From Pseudomonas resinovorans NBRC 106553 (lineage in GTDB: Bacteria > Pseudomonadota > Gammaproteobacteria > Pseudomonadales > Pseudomonadaceae), in the NCBI RefSeq assembly GCF_000412695.1, contig NC_021499.1:4526001-4590000 (forward strand): DNA of 64,000 nt, in the 5' to 3' direction. The position numbers and the translations under genes are program-made. The notes below the pieces were generated by a model. It ran no database searches and had not been told where the DNA came from. It saw only the letters and a list, made by a program, of their open reading frames with translations. Shown here one piece after another: positions 25,358-32,928 of this stretch. Within the stretch, counting starts at the first letter, position 1. The number at the start of each line of letters is the position of its first letter.

Positions 25358-25889
25358 GGGGTTCTCTGCACTGCTGTTTCGCCGCGAACAGTTGCGGCCT
25401 TGCTTGCAGAGGGATAAAGCAGCACCCGTGCCAAGTTTATTTATTGTTTAAAAACAACAACTTAAATAAAAACAGAAACAATGGACACGCTATAAAGCAG
25501 GCAACTTGTTGCTCAGGTGTTGCTGGCGCAACAGTCAGCCAGGCGTCCGCTGAATCGACACACAAGCGATGGAGGAGGCAGCGGGTCGAGACAGCTGGAA
25601 TGCATTGATGCAATTTTTTTGCACTTAACCAGCAATAACATTCATTGGCCTTCTCTCTTTTCGGCCCCTTAGCATTCCGGCCATCCCCGACGCCAGGCCC
25701 GGCCGGGGTCTGCTCCGGCAGGCCTCCCGAGGAACCTTGCGCGAGAAAAACGTTTCCATTTCCAAGGATGGAGCTCCCGTTTCGGCGGGATTGAGGGGCC
25801 CTGGGTCCTGTACGAAAGGTCGCCGCGCGAAGGCAGTTTTCGTACAAGACCACGGCCTCTCCTTTTACCAACTGCCCAGTGTCTCGCCC
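25358..25889. other. Gene-free 530-base spacer with AT-rich block and inverted repeat
   Basis: No credible gene. It holds the sigma-54 promoter, then an AT-rich stretch (about 25435-25480, with TTTATTTATTGTTTAAAAACAAC) unlike the surrounding GC-rich DNA, which could bind activators or IHF for the divergent cluster. At 25805-25817 and 25838-25850 there is a 13-bp inverted repeat (GTCCTGTACGAAA / TTTCGTACAAGAC) 40 bases before the HPP-CBS gene. One pair is a G-T wobble if folded as RNA. Confidence 0.6.
25418..25434 (-). promoter_or_regulatory. Sigma-54 (RpoN) promoter of the organosulfur cluster
   Basis: The minus strand reads TTGGCACGGGTGCTGCT. The consensus is YTGGCACGRNNNTTGCW; only one fixed base differs (C for the first T of TTGC). 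The GG of the -24 box and the GC of the -12 box are separated by the required 10 bases. Transcription would begin near 25407, about 50 bases before the first SfnB gene. Sulfur-starvation control through a sigma-54 activator such as SfnR (not in the window) is inferred. Confidence 0.85.
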
Positions 25890-27056
25890 ATGCCCCAGAA
25901 CCCTCTGCGTCTCTGGCTGCAGCGCTTGCTGCCCGATGCCAGCACTGCCCCGCCCCGTGAATGGCTGCGCGCCGCCATCGGCGGTTCCCTGGCCGTCGCC
26001 CTGGCCACCTTCGCCTGCCTGCAGCTGTTCGGTATCGACCTGGCACTGCGCCTGGCCGCACCCTTCGCCGCTTCTTCGGTATTGATCTTCGCCCTGGCCT
26101 CGAGCCCGGTGGCGCAGCCCTGGCCGGTGGTGGTGGGTAACCTGCTGGCGGCCGCCATCGGCCTGGGCGTCGGGCATTGGGTGCATGAACCGCTGCTGGC
26201 CGGGCCACTGGCCTTCGGCCTGGCCCTGGTGGCCATGCAGACCCTGCGCTGCCTGCATCCGCCAAGCTGCGCGGTAGCCCTGGGGGCCGCCCTGGGTGGG
26301 CCGCTGGTGGCCGAGCTGGGCTGGCACCTGCTGCTGCCTGTGCTGCTGGGTTCACTGCTGCTGGTGGCCACCGCGTTGCTGTTCCACAACCTCGGCGGCA
26401 CGTCTTACCCGCGCAAGCTGGCGCAGCCGGCCAGCGGCCCGCACCTGACGGCCGACCCGCTGCCGGGAGAACGCAATGGCATTGCCGAGGAAGACCTGGA
26501 CCACGCCCTGGCCGAGTTCGGCAGCGCCGTCGACGTGACCCGCGACGACCTCCAGCGCCTGCTCCAGCTCACCGAGAAGCACGCCCTGCGGCGCACCATG
26601 GGCGACCTGCGGGCGGCGCGGATCATGTCCCGCGACTTGCGCACCATCGCTCCCGAGGCGTCGGTCAGCGAAGCCTGGCGGCTGCTCGAACGCCATCAGT
26701 TGAAAGCCCTGCCTGTACTCGACGAACGCCAGCATCTGGTGGGCATCCTGACCCTCTCCGACCTGCTCGGCCACGCCGCCGGCGCCGCACCACGCAGCCT
26801 CGCCGAACGCTTTCGCGCCCGCCGCGAAGCGCCGGTATCACGGCTGATGAGCCGCCCGGTGCGCTGCGTCACGCTGGATACGCCGGTGGTGGAACTGGTG
26901 GGCCTGCTCTCCGACCAGGGCCTGCACTGCCTGCCGGTGCTGGACGATGGTGGCCGCGTGGTGGGCATAGTCAGCCAGAGCGACCTGATCGCCGGGCTCT
27001 ACCACAACTGGCTGCACGAGCTGCACCAGCAGCCTGAGCTGCGCCTGGCGAGCTGA
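25890..27056 (+). CDS. HPP-family integral membrane protein with two CBS domains
   Basis: A 388-residue protein. Residues about 25-170 are an HPP domain with four or more membrane segments, and LRCLHPPSCAVALGAALGG holds the HPP motif. After a linker, two CBS domains (about 240-300 and 315-375: MSRDLRTIAPEASVSEAWRLL and MSRPVRCVTLDTPVVELVGLL) form an adenine-nucleotide sensor module. HPP proteins have been linked to nitrite transport in plants and cyanobacteria; in bacteria the substrate is mostly unknown. The ATG at 25890 is chosen because the longer frame from 25737 covers the inverted repeat upstream. Confidence 0.85.
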   Translation: MPQNPLRLWLQRLLPDASTAPPREWLRAAIGGSLAVALATFACLQLFGIDLALRLAAPFAASSVLIFALASSPVAQPWPVVVGNLLAAAIGLGVGHWVHEPLLAGPLAFGLALVAMQTLRCLHPPSCAVALGAALGGPLVAELGWHLLLPVLLGSLLLVATALLFHNLGGTSYPRKLAQPASGPHLTADPLPGERNGIAEEDLDHALAEFGSAVDVTRDDLQRLLQLTEKHALRRTMGDLRAARIMSRDLRTIAPEASVSEAWRLLERHQLKALPVLDERQHLVGILTLSDLLGHAAGAAPRSLAERFRARREAPVSRLMSRPVRCVTLDTPVVELVGLLSDQGLHCLPVLDDGGRVVGIVSQSDLIAGLYHNWLHELHQQPELRLAS

Positions 27057-27061
27057 AACTC

Positions 27062-27146
27062 GTAGGTTGGGCTGAGCTACGCGAAGCCCAACGATTCCGG
27101 GCCACCCTCGCAATGTTGGGCTTCGCTTCGCTCTGCACCAACCTAC
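27062..27146. repeat. REP-like dyad after the HPP-CBS gene
   Basis: An inverted repeat opening GTAGGTTGGGCTGAGC and closing CACCAACCTAC, with an internal TTGGGCTTCGC/GCGAAGCCCAA dyad. It is the same class as the 168-bp units at 43388-43813. It lies between two convergent genes. Confidence 0.7.
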
Positions 27147-27160
27147 AGGCTTGCGCAGTC

Positions 27161-28021
27161 TCAGATCGGATCCCAGCGCCGGGACCAGTCGATATCCTCG
27201 GCCACCACTTCGCGCAGCAGCTCGATGGCCTGGCGCAGGGCCGGGGTATCTTTCTCGCGGGAATAGACCAGGTAGGTGGGATAGGTGAATTCCGGCGCCC
27301 GATCCACCCGTTCCAGCTCGCCGCTCTCCAGGTGCCCCTGCACCACGCGGGCGCGGAAATAGCCGGCGCCGCCGCACTGCAGGATGTAGTGCAAGGCCAG
27401 CGGCCCCAGGTTGGTGGCCAGCACGGCGCTTGCCTTTTCCGGCAGCGCGGCGTCGTGGCGCTGGCGGAATTCCGGGCCCCAGTCGTTGTAGATGTAGGGC
27501 TCGGGGTTGGCCGTGGAGCGCACCTGGATCAGCTTCTCCTCCATCAGCAACTCCACCTGCAGCCCCGGCCAGTAATCGGGCCGGTAGACCAGCGCGGCAT
27601 CCAGCAGGCCGCTCTGCAACTGCTGCTGCAATTGCCCCGCCTCGCCCACCTCGGCGCGCACCGCGTGGGACGGCATGCGCTCGCGCAGGCGGATCACCCA
27701 GCTCAGCACAAGCGGGCTGCACAGGCTCATCTCGCCGCCCAGGTTGAGCACGTCGCGGAAGCCCTCGGGCAGCGGCAGGTCGCGCCGGGCGGCTTCCCAG
27801 GTCTGCACCATCTGGTTGGCGTAGGCGACGAACACCTCGCCGTCGGCGGTCAGCCGCGCGCCGGCGCGATTGCGCACGAAGAGCCGGCAGTCCAGCTGCT
27901 GCTCCAGGTTCTGCACCCTGGCGGTGATGGTGGTCTGGGTGACGTGCAGGCGCTCGGCGGCGGCGACGAAGCTGCCGCTGCGGACGATCTCCAGGAAGGT
28001 ACGCGCCAGGTCGATATCCAT
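27161..28021 (-). CDS. LysR-family transcriptional regulator
   Basis: A 286-residue LysR regulator with the DNA-binding domain at residues 1-60 (MDIDLARTFLEIVRSGSFVAAAERLHVTQ) and a complete effector domain (LRERMPSHAVRAEVGEAGQL onward). It converges on the HPP-CBS gene, and a REP-rich spacer separates it from the NTF2-like gene upstream on the same strand. No divergent target gene is adjacent, so the regulon is not evident. Confidence 0.87.
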   Translation of the reverse strand: MDIDLARTFLEIVRSGSFVAAAERLHVTQTTITARVQNLEQQLDCRLFVRNRAGARLTADGEVFVAYANQMVQTWEAARRDLPLPEGFRDVLNLGGEMSLCSPLVLSWVIRLRERMPSHAVRAEVGEAGQLQQQLQSGLLDAALVYRPDYWPGLQVELLMEEKLIQVRSTANPEPYIYNDWGPEFRQRHDAALPEKASAVLATNLGPLALHYILQCGGAGYFRARVVQGHLESGELERVDRAPEFTYPTYLVYSREKDTPALRQAIELLREVVAEDIDWSRRWDPI

Positions 28022-28074
28022 GGGCTCGCTCGACGGGGGACGGGAGCGCCGATTCTACCCGCGCGGACTCCCCC

Positions 28075-28160
28075 GTAGGATGGGTTGAGCGGAGCGATAC
28101 CCATGCGGTCCGGATTGATGGGTATCGCAAGCTCACGGAACGCCGACCGACCCATCCTAC
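28075..28160. repeat. REP-like dyad (GTAGGATGGGTTGAGC class)
   Basis: A doublet beginning GTAGGATGGGTTGAGC and ending CGACCCATCCTAC, with inner ATACCCAT/ATGGGTAT arms. Half copies of this class lie at 14319-14348 and 33777-33805. It is non-coding, between two minus-strand genes. Confidence 0.7.
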
Positions 28161-28184
28161 AATCTGCTCCCTCGCGGTGCGGGC

Positions 28185-28628
28185 TCAGGGCTGCAGGTCG
28201 AACAGGGCGTTGCCGCTTTCCATATCGAAGGGCGCGGAGAAGTGCTCGTGGATGATCTTCCACTGCCCGCCGCGCTTGACGTAGCACTGGGTGCCACGCA
28301 TCCAGCTGGTCTTCACCTCACCGTCCTGCTCACCGCCGCAGCGCACCAGGCAGTGCAGCAGCGCCAGGCTGTTGTCGACGTGGATGGTGGGCTCGGCGGG
28401 CTCGAAGATGCCGTCGCCGCCGCACATTTCCATGCAGAAGCGCCAGTGCTTGCCGTAGGCCTGGATGCCCTTGAACTGCAACTGGATGACGGCGTCGTAG
28501 GCGATCACGTCGTCCGCGTAGCAGGCCAGGATGGCGTCCACGTTCTTCGCCCGGGCGCCTTTGAGCCATTGATTGAAGGCTTCGTGCACTTCCAGTTCGG
28601 CGGTGGCCTTGAGGGTTTCGCTGCTCAT
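28185..28628 (-). CDS. NTF2-like / SnoaL-type protein
   Basis: A 147-residue protein with the cone-shaped NTF2 fold pattern: helical start, ARAKNVDAILACYADDVIAYD (the segment common to YybH/DUF4440 proteins), and a C-terminal WKIIHEHFSAPFD strand region with the pocket His. Such proteins are often small isomerases, cyclases or binding proteins of unknown ligand. It sits next to an ECF42 sigma factor and its DGPF partner, proteins often accompanied by small cytoplasmic enzymes of this sort. Confidence 0.82.
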   Translation of the reverse strand: MSSETLKATAELEVHEAFNQWLKGARAKNVDAILACYADDVIAYDAVIQLQFKGIQAYGKHWRFCMEMCGGDGIFEPAEPTIHVDNSLALLHCLVRCGGEQDGEVKTSWMRGTQCYVKRGGQWKIIHEHFSAPFDMESGNALFDLQP

Positions 28629-28741
28629 GTCGTGTCTCCTTGGTTCCGGGTGGCGGCTCCGCGCCGCCGGGTTTCATCCCTAGTCGAGGAGCCGGAGCCG
28701 ACTTCGACAGCACCAGGGTTCATGGTCGACGAATGGTTCAG

Positions 28742-29980
28742 TCAGCCATCCAGCTCACGCAGGCGCATTTCGATGAAGCGCCGCTCGGGCTCCTGGCGCG
28801 CCAGGGCCAGGGCGCTTTCGTAGGCCGCGCGCGCCTCGTCCTTGCGTCCCAGACGCCGGCAGAAGTCGGCGCGAGCGGCATGGGCCAGGTGGTAGTCGGC
28901 CAGTTCCCCGGCCTCCAGCAGGGCATCCACCTGGGCCAGTCCGGCCTCGGGGCCGTCGCGCATGGCAATGGCCACCGCGCGGTTCAGCGCCACCACAGGC
29001 GATTGCACCAGGCGCTGGAGCACGTCGTAGAGGCCGACTATCTGCCGCCAGTCGGTTACGGCCGCGTCCGCCGCCTGGGCATGCACGGCGGCGATGGCGG
29101 CCTGCAGCAGGTAGGCGCCGACCCGCCGGCTGGCCATGGCCTGGGCCACCAGGGCGAGGCCTTCGGCGATCTGCCCGTGGTCCCAGAGGGTGCGGTCCTG
29201 GTCGTCCAGCAGCACCAGCTCGCCGTCCGCCGTGGCGCGGGCGGCGCGGCGCGAATCGTGCAGCAGCATCAGCGCCAGCAGGCCCATGACTTCCGGGTCC
29301 GGCAGCAGTTCCAGCAGCAGGCGCGCCAGGCGGATGGCTTCGGCGGAGAGATCGGTGCGGGTCAGCGAATCGCCGGACGAGGCCGAGTAGCCCTCGTTGA
29401 ACACCAGGTAGATGACCCGCAGCACGTTATCCAGGCGCTCCGGCAGTTCGGCCAGCGCCGGCACCTGGTAGGGAATGTGCGCATCGCGGATCTTCGCCTT
29501 GGCGCGGACGATGCGCTGGGCGATGGTGGACGGGCTGCTGAGGAAGGCGCGGGCGATTTCCTCGGTTTTCAGGTCGCAGACCTCGCGCAGGGTCAGGGGT
29601 ACCTGGGCGTCGGCCGGCAACGCCGGGTGACAGCAGGTGAAGATCAGCCGCAGGCGGTCGTCTTCCACGTCCTCGCCCTCCAGGAAGGCGCTGGCCGCTT
29701 CTTCCAGTTCCGCCACCAGGTGACGCTTGGAGGCGTCGAAGCGGGCGCGGCGGCGCAGGCTGTCGATGGCCTTGAAGCGTCCGGCCGACACCAGCCAGGC
29801 GCGCGGGTTGGCCGGCAGGCCATCCCGTGGCCATTGCTGCACGGCGGCGATGAAGGCGTCGTGCAGGGCTTCCTCCGCCAGGTCGAAATCCCCCAGCAGG
29901 CGAATCAGCGTGGCGAGCACGCGACGCGAATCGCTGCGGTAGATCGCCTCGACCCGTTGGCGCAATTCGGCCTCTTCCAT
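28742..29980 (-). CDS. ECF sigma factor with C-terminal TPR-like extension (ECF42/SigJ-like)
   Basis: A 412-residue sigma-70-family protein. Region 2 is at about 10-80 (DFDLAEEALHDAFIAAVQQWP, AWLVSAGRFKAIDSLRRRAR) and region 4 at about 125-180 (LTLREVCDLKTEEIARAFLSSPSTIAQRIVRAKAKI). A long helical C-terminal domain from about 190 to 412 carries TPR-like repeats. This extended form is typical of ECF42, which has no anti-sigma factor and is paired with DGPF/YCII proteins. The DGPF gene starts 16 bases upstream on the same strand, matching that arrangement. The stimulus is unknown. Confidence 0.9.
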   Translation of the reverse strand: MEEAELRQRVEAIYRSDSRRVLATLIRLLGDFDLAEEALHDAFIAAVQQWPRDGLPANPRAWLVSAGRFKAIDSLRRRARFDASKRHLVAELEEAASAFLEGEDVEDDRLRLIFTCCHPALPADAQVPLTLREVCDLKTEEIARAFLSSPSTIAQRIVRAKAKIRDAHIPYQVPALAELPERLDNVLRVIYLVFNEGYSASSGDSLTRTDLSAEAIRLARLLLELLPDPEVMGLLALMLLHDSRRAARATADGELVLLDDQDRTLWDHGQIAEGLALVAQAMASRRVGAYLLQAAIAAVHAQAADAAVTDWRQIVGLYDVLQRLVQSPVVALNRAVAIAMRDGPEAGLAQVDALLEAGELADYHLAHAARADFCRRLGRKDEARAAYESALALARQEPERRFIEMRLRELDG

Positions 29981-29996
29981 CAGGCCCTCCGTTTGC

Positions 29997-30374
29997 TTAC
30001 GAAGCCGCGCCCAGGCTCGGCCGCATCTCGGGTTCGCGCACCGGCCGCACCTCGATGCAGCCGAGGCGGCCCGGCGGGATCTTCGAGGCGATCTGCAGGG
30101 CTTCGTTGAGGTCGCGGGCTTCGATCAGGTAGAAGCCACCGAGCTGCTCCTTGGTTTCGGCGAAGGGGCCGTCGGTCATGGACACGCGTCCGCCCTGGGT
30201 GCGCAGGGTGGTGGCGGTGCGCACCGACTCCAGGGCGTTGGACGCCAGGTAGTGGCCGCTGGCGCTCAGTTGCTCGGTGTAGTCCACGCACTCGCCGGCG
30301 ATGGCCTGGTAGTCGGCATCGGTCAGGGTGGCCAGCTTGGCTTCTTCGATATAGATCAGGCACAGGTATTTCAT
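29997..30374 (-). CDS. DGPF/YCII-domain protein, partner of the ECF42 sigma factor
   Basis: A 125-residue YCII-related protein with the DGPF motif (SMTDGPFAETKEQLGGFYLIEA at about 65-86) that defines the group. The ATG at 30374 (MKYLCLIYIEEAKL) is the family start; a longer frame from 30413 adds a non-conserved lead. It is co-transcribed with the ECF42 gene after a 16-base gap. DGPF proteins are usual members of ECF42 regulons; their activity is not known. Confidence 0.88.
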   Translation of the reverse strand: MKYLCLIYIEEAKLATLTDADYQAIAGECVDYTEQLSASGHYLASNALESVRTATTLRTQGGRVSMTDGPFAETKEQLGGFYLIEARDLNEALQIASKIPPGRLGCIEVRPVREPEMRPSLGAAS

Positions 30375-30483
30375 GACGGCTTCCTCGGGTGGCTGCGGGG
30401 TACTGACACCCATTGGTCGTTCGGCCGCGCGAGAATTCGACAGGCCGGAGGGAAATTCCTTTCCCGTGGAGATGGTGTTCGTT

Positions 30484-30579
30484 GTAGGGGCGAATTCATT
30501 CGCCAGGCAGACCGCAGGTCTGCTTCCGGGGGTTGATTGGGGCCACTTCGTGCCCCTTGGCGAATGAATTCGCCCCTAC
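30484..30579. repeat. REPIN-type inverted doublet
   Basis: The third full copy of the GTAGGGGCGAATTCATTCGCC ... GGCGAATGAATTCGCCCCTAC doublet. Here the loop carries different arms (GCAGACCGCAGGTCTGC hairpin; GGGGCCACTTCGTGCCCC). It lies between the DGPF gene and the SRPBCC gene. Confidence 0.85.
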
Positions 30580-30646
30580 GGAAGATGCTGAGCATAGCGC
30601 CGCGCAGCCATCCGGCCCGATGAGGGGCCGAATGGACTTTTGCAGG

Positions 30647-31174
30647 CTATTTCTCGGCCGCGGCCTTGAGGTTCTTCAGACCCTGGTCGAACTTGCCGCC
30701 GACCATGTCATCCATGTCGAAGAACACCTGCATCAGCCGATGCGAATAGGGCGAAGGCCCGTACATGGCCCAGGTCACCTGGGTACCGCCGTCCTCCGGA
30801 CGCAGGGTGAACTCGGCGGTGTTGTGGGCCTCGAAGGGCATCTCGAAGTCGAGCTTGATCTCCACCCGCGAAGCCGGATCGCTCTTGGTGATTTCCATGC
30901 GCCCGGTGCCCACCTCGTTGTTGCCTTGCCAGGCATAGGTCGCGCCGACCCCTTCCTTCGGACCGCTGTAGTTGCGCTTCAACACCGGGTCGAGCTTTTC
31001 CCAGGGCGACCAGGCGGTCCACTGCTGCAAGTCGTTGATCAGCGGGAAGACCTTTTCCGGCGGCGCCGCGATGGTGGTGCTGCGTTCGATGCGGAAATGG
31101 TTGGGGCTGATCGCGGCGTATCCCAGAACGCCGAGCAGGCCGATGAAGATGATCGCGAGAATGGCTTTGAACAT
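30647..31174 (-). CDS. SRPBCC-family (polyketide cyclase-like) protein with N-terminal membrane anchor
   Basis: A 175-residue protein. Residues 1-20 (MFKAILAIIFIGLLGVLGYA) are a hydrophobic anchor or uncleaved signal. The rest is a START/Bet v 1-like domain: IERSTTIAAPPEKVFPLINDLQQWTAWSPWEK at about 28-59 is the usual polyketide-cyclase opening. These domains bind hydrophobic ligands; no catalytic residues are evident. The ATG at 31174 is favoured over a longer frame from 31255. It ends downstream of a LysR gene on the same strand. Confidence 0.82.
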   Translation of the reverse strand: MFKAILAIIFIGLLGVLGYAAISPNHFRIERSTTIAAPPEKVFPLINDLQQWTAWSPWEKLDPVLKRNYSGPKEGVGATYAWQGNNEVGTGRMEITKSDPASRVEIKLDFEMPFEAHNTAEFTLRPEDGGTQVTWAMYGPSPYSHRLMQVFFDMDDMVGGKFDQGLKNLKAAAEK

Positions 31175-31235
31175 GGCGCCCTCCGGGGGCTTGCAGGCGG
31201 ATGGATAGCACTTGGGAAGTACCGCCTGAACAAGG

Positions 31236-32129
31236 TTAGTCGCTCCGCGCTCCATCGCCCGCCAGGTGAATGTGCCGGGTCAACTCCTCGAACAGACTGG
31301 TGACCGAGCGCAGGGCGCGGCAATCCGGTCGGGTCAGCAGCCAGAGGGCGCTCGAGCAACCCGGCAGGTCGTCTTCCAGCACCCGCAGTCCGGCCTCGCC
31401 GCGCACCAGGAACGCGGGCAATGCCGCCACGCCGAGGCCGGCGCGCATCAACTGCGCCACCGACAACATGCTGCTGCAGCGGTAGGCCGGCTGCGCTTCG
31501 GGATAGCGCTGGCGGCGCCAGACCAGGCTCGGGTGGTTGGGCAGGAAGTCGTCCGGGCCGATCCAGGCCAGGCTCGCCGGATCACGCTCGCCGACCCGCG
31601 CCAGGTAGGTCTCCGCCGCGCAGAGCACATAGGGCACGGGCCCCAGGCAACGGCCCACCAGGTGACCGGGTGGCGAGGTGGTCAGGCGCAGGGCGACATC
31701 GGCGTCGCGACGGCTGAGGTTGGCGAAGTCGTTGGAGGTGGTGAGTTCCAGCTCCAACGCCGGGTAGCCCGGCATGAAGCGCGCCAGGGCCGGTAGCAGC
31801 AAGCCATGGAGCACGGCATCGGTGCAGGTCAGGCGCAGGGTGCCGCTGACCGCCTCGTGGCCCTGCTCCAGGCCCAGGCGGGCCGCTTCCAGGGCCTTCT
31901 CCGCCAGCTCGGCCTGCTGCGCCAGCAGTCGCGCCGCCGCGTTGGGCAGGTAACCGGCGCGGCTCTTCTCGAACAGCGGGCTGCCCAGGACCTGCTCCAG
32001 ACGGCGCAGGGAACGGAACACCGTGGAGACGTCCACCCGGAGCAGCTCGGCCGCCCGCGCCAGGGTGCCGCCACGAACCAGGGCGAGCACCAGGGCGAGG
32101 TCGGCGTGGTCGATACTATATTGCGTCAC
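31236..32129 (-). CDS. LysR-family transcriptional regulator
   Basis: A 297-residue LysR protein: helix-turn-helix at residues 1-65 (LRVDVSTVFRSLRRLEQVLG), then the ligand domain. A GTG start at 32129 is chosen because AAGGTGAG lies 6 bases upstream; a TTG 27 bases earlier has no such site. It is divergent from the GATase-like gene at 32230, and the shared spacer holds an imperfect dyad (ACTATA..TTGCGT / ACGCAA..TATAGT) that may be its operator. It may therefore control that gene and the ABM gene after it. Confidence 0.87.
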   Translation of the reverse strand: MTQYSIDHADLALVLALVRGGTLARAAELLRVDVSTVFRSLRRLEQVLGSPLFEKSRAGYLPNAAARLLAQQAELAEKALEAARLGLEQGHEAVSGTLRLTCTDAVLHGLLLPALARFMPGYPALELELTTSNDFANLSRRDADVALRLTTSPPGHLVGRCLGPVPYVLCAAETYLARVGERDPASLAWIGPDDFLPNHPSLVWRRQRYPEAQPAYRCSSMLSVAQLMRAGLGVAALPAFLVRGEAGLRVLEDDLPGCSSALWLLTRPDCRALRSVTSLFEELTRHIHLAGDGARSD

Positions 32130-32185
32130 TGCAATCTCACCTTGCCAGTTCGCCAATTTTTATTGCTTGAACGCAACTATATAGT
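32115..32185. promoter_or_regulatory. Dyad in the divergent LysR / GATase-like promoter region
   Basis: ACTATATTGCGT at 32115-32126 is mirrored by ACGCAACTATATAGT at 32171-32185. A smaller TTGC-TTGAAC-GCAA dyad is at 32163-32176. The location between a LysR gene and its divergent neighbour suits LysR recognition and activation sites. This is inferred from position and symmetry only. Confidence 0.45.
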
Positions 32186-32229
32186 CCAGCGGAACGGGCG
32201 CAAGACGCGCCCCACCTGGGAGGAAAGAG

Positions 32230-32928
32230 ATGAAGCACTTGCGCATCGGCCTGGTAGGCGATCGGGACGATCGAGTCACCGCACACCGAGCCATCGGGCA
32301 CGCCCTGGAACTCGCCTCGCGGGCGACCGGCCTGGCGCTGGAAGCCACCTGGCTGCCCACCGAGAAGGTCGCCGCCACCAACCTCGACGACTTCCACGGC
32401 CTCTGGTGCGTCCCCAACAGTCCCTACCGCGACCCCGAAGGTGCGCTAAGCGCCATCGGCCATGCGCGGCGCACCACCCTGCCCTTCCTCGGCACCTGCG
32501 GCGGTTTCCAGCACGCGCTGCTGGAATATGCGCGCAACGTACTTGGCTGGGCCGATGCCGAGCACGCCGAAAACACCCCGGACGCCCCACGCGCGGTGAT
32601 CAGCCCGCTGCCCTGCGCGCTGCGGGAAACCCTGGAGCGGGTGCACCTGCTGCCGGGTTCCCGACTGGCCAAGGCCTACGGCGCGAGCGAGGCCTTCGAA
32701 GGCTACTTCTGCGGCTATGGGCTCAACCCAGTGTTTCGCGAAGAACTCACCCGAGGCCCGCTGCGGGTCGCCAGTGTCGATGGCGCCGGCGCGGTACGGG
32801 GGATCGAGCTGGAGGGCCACCCCTTCTTCGTCGCCACCCTGTTCCAGCCGGAACGCGCCGCCCTGATCGGCCGCGTGCCGCCCTTGGTGCAGGCCTTCGC
32901 CAACGCCTGCCAGGAGCGCGCCGGATGA
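32230..32928 (+). CDS. Class I glutamine amidotransferase-like protein (CTP synthase C-terminal-related)
   Basis: A 232-residue protein resembling the glutaminase half of CTP synthase. The nucleophile elbow LGTCGGFQH places the cysteine at residue 90. The segment GHPFFVATLFQPE aligns with the His-Pro-Glu part of the triad, but glutamine (Q206) stands where the catalytic histidine should be. The family is annotated as CTP-synthase C-terminal-related (seleno)protein. Loss of the histidine makes true glutaminase activity doubtful. Start: MKHLRIGLVGDRDDR with GGAGG upstream. It overlaps the ABM gene by four bases (ATGA). Confidence 0.82.
   Translation: MKHLRIGLVGDRDDRVTAHRAIGHALELASRATGLALEATWLPTEKVAATNLDDFHGLWCVPNSPYRDPEGALSAIGHARRTTLPFLGTCGGFQHALLEYARNVLGWADAEHAENTPDAPRAVISPLPCALRETLERVHLLPGSRLAKAYGASEAFEGYFCGYGLNPVFREELTRGPLRVASVDGAGAVRGIELEGHPFFVATLFQPERAALIGRVPPLVQAFANACQERAG

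Noticed and set aside
25437..26327. Minus-strand frame of 296 codons over the HPP-CBS 5' end
   Set aside because: Antisense to the membrane domain, His/Gln-rich, and its 3' part crosses the AT-rich promoter block.
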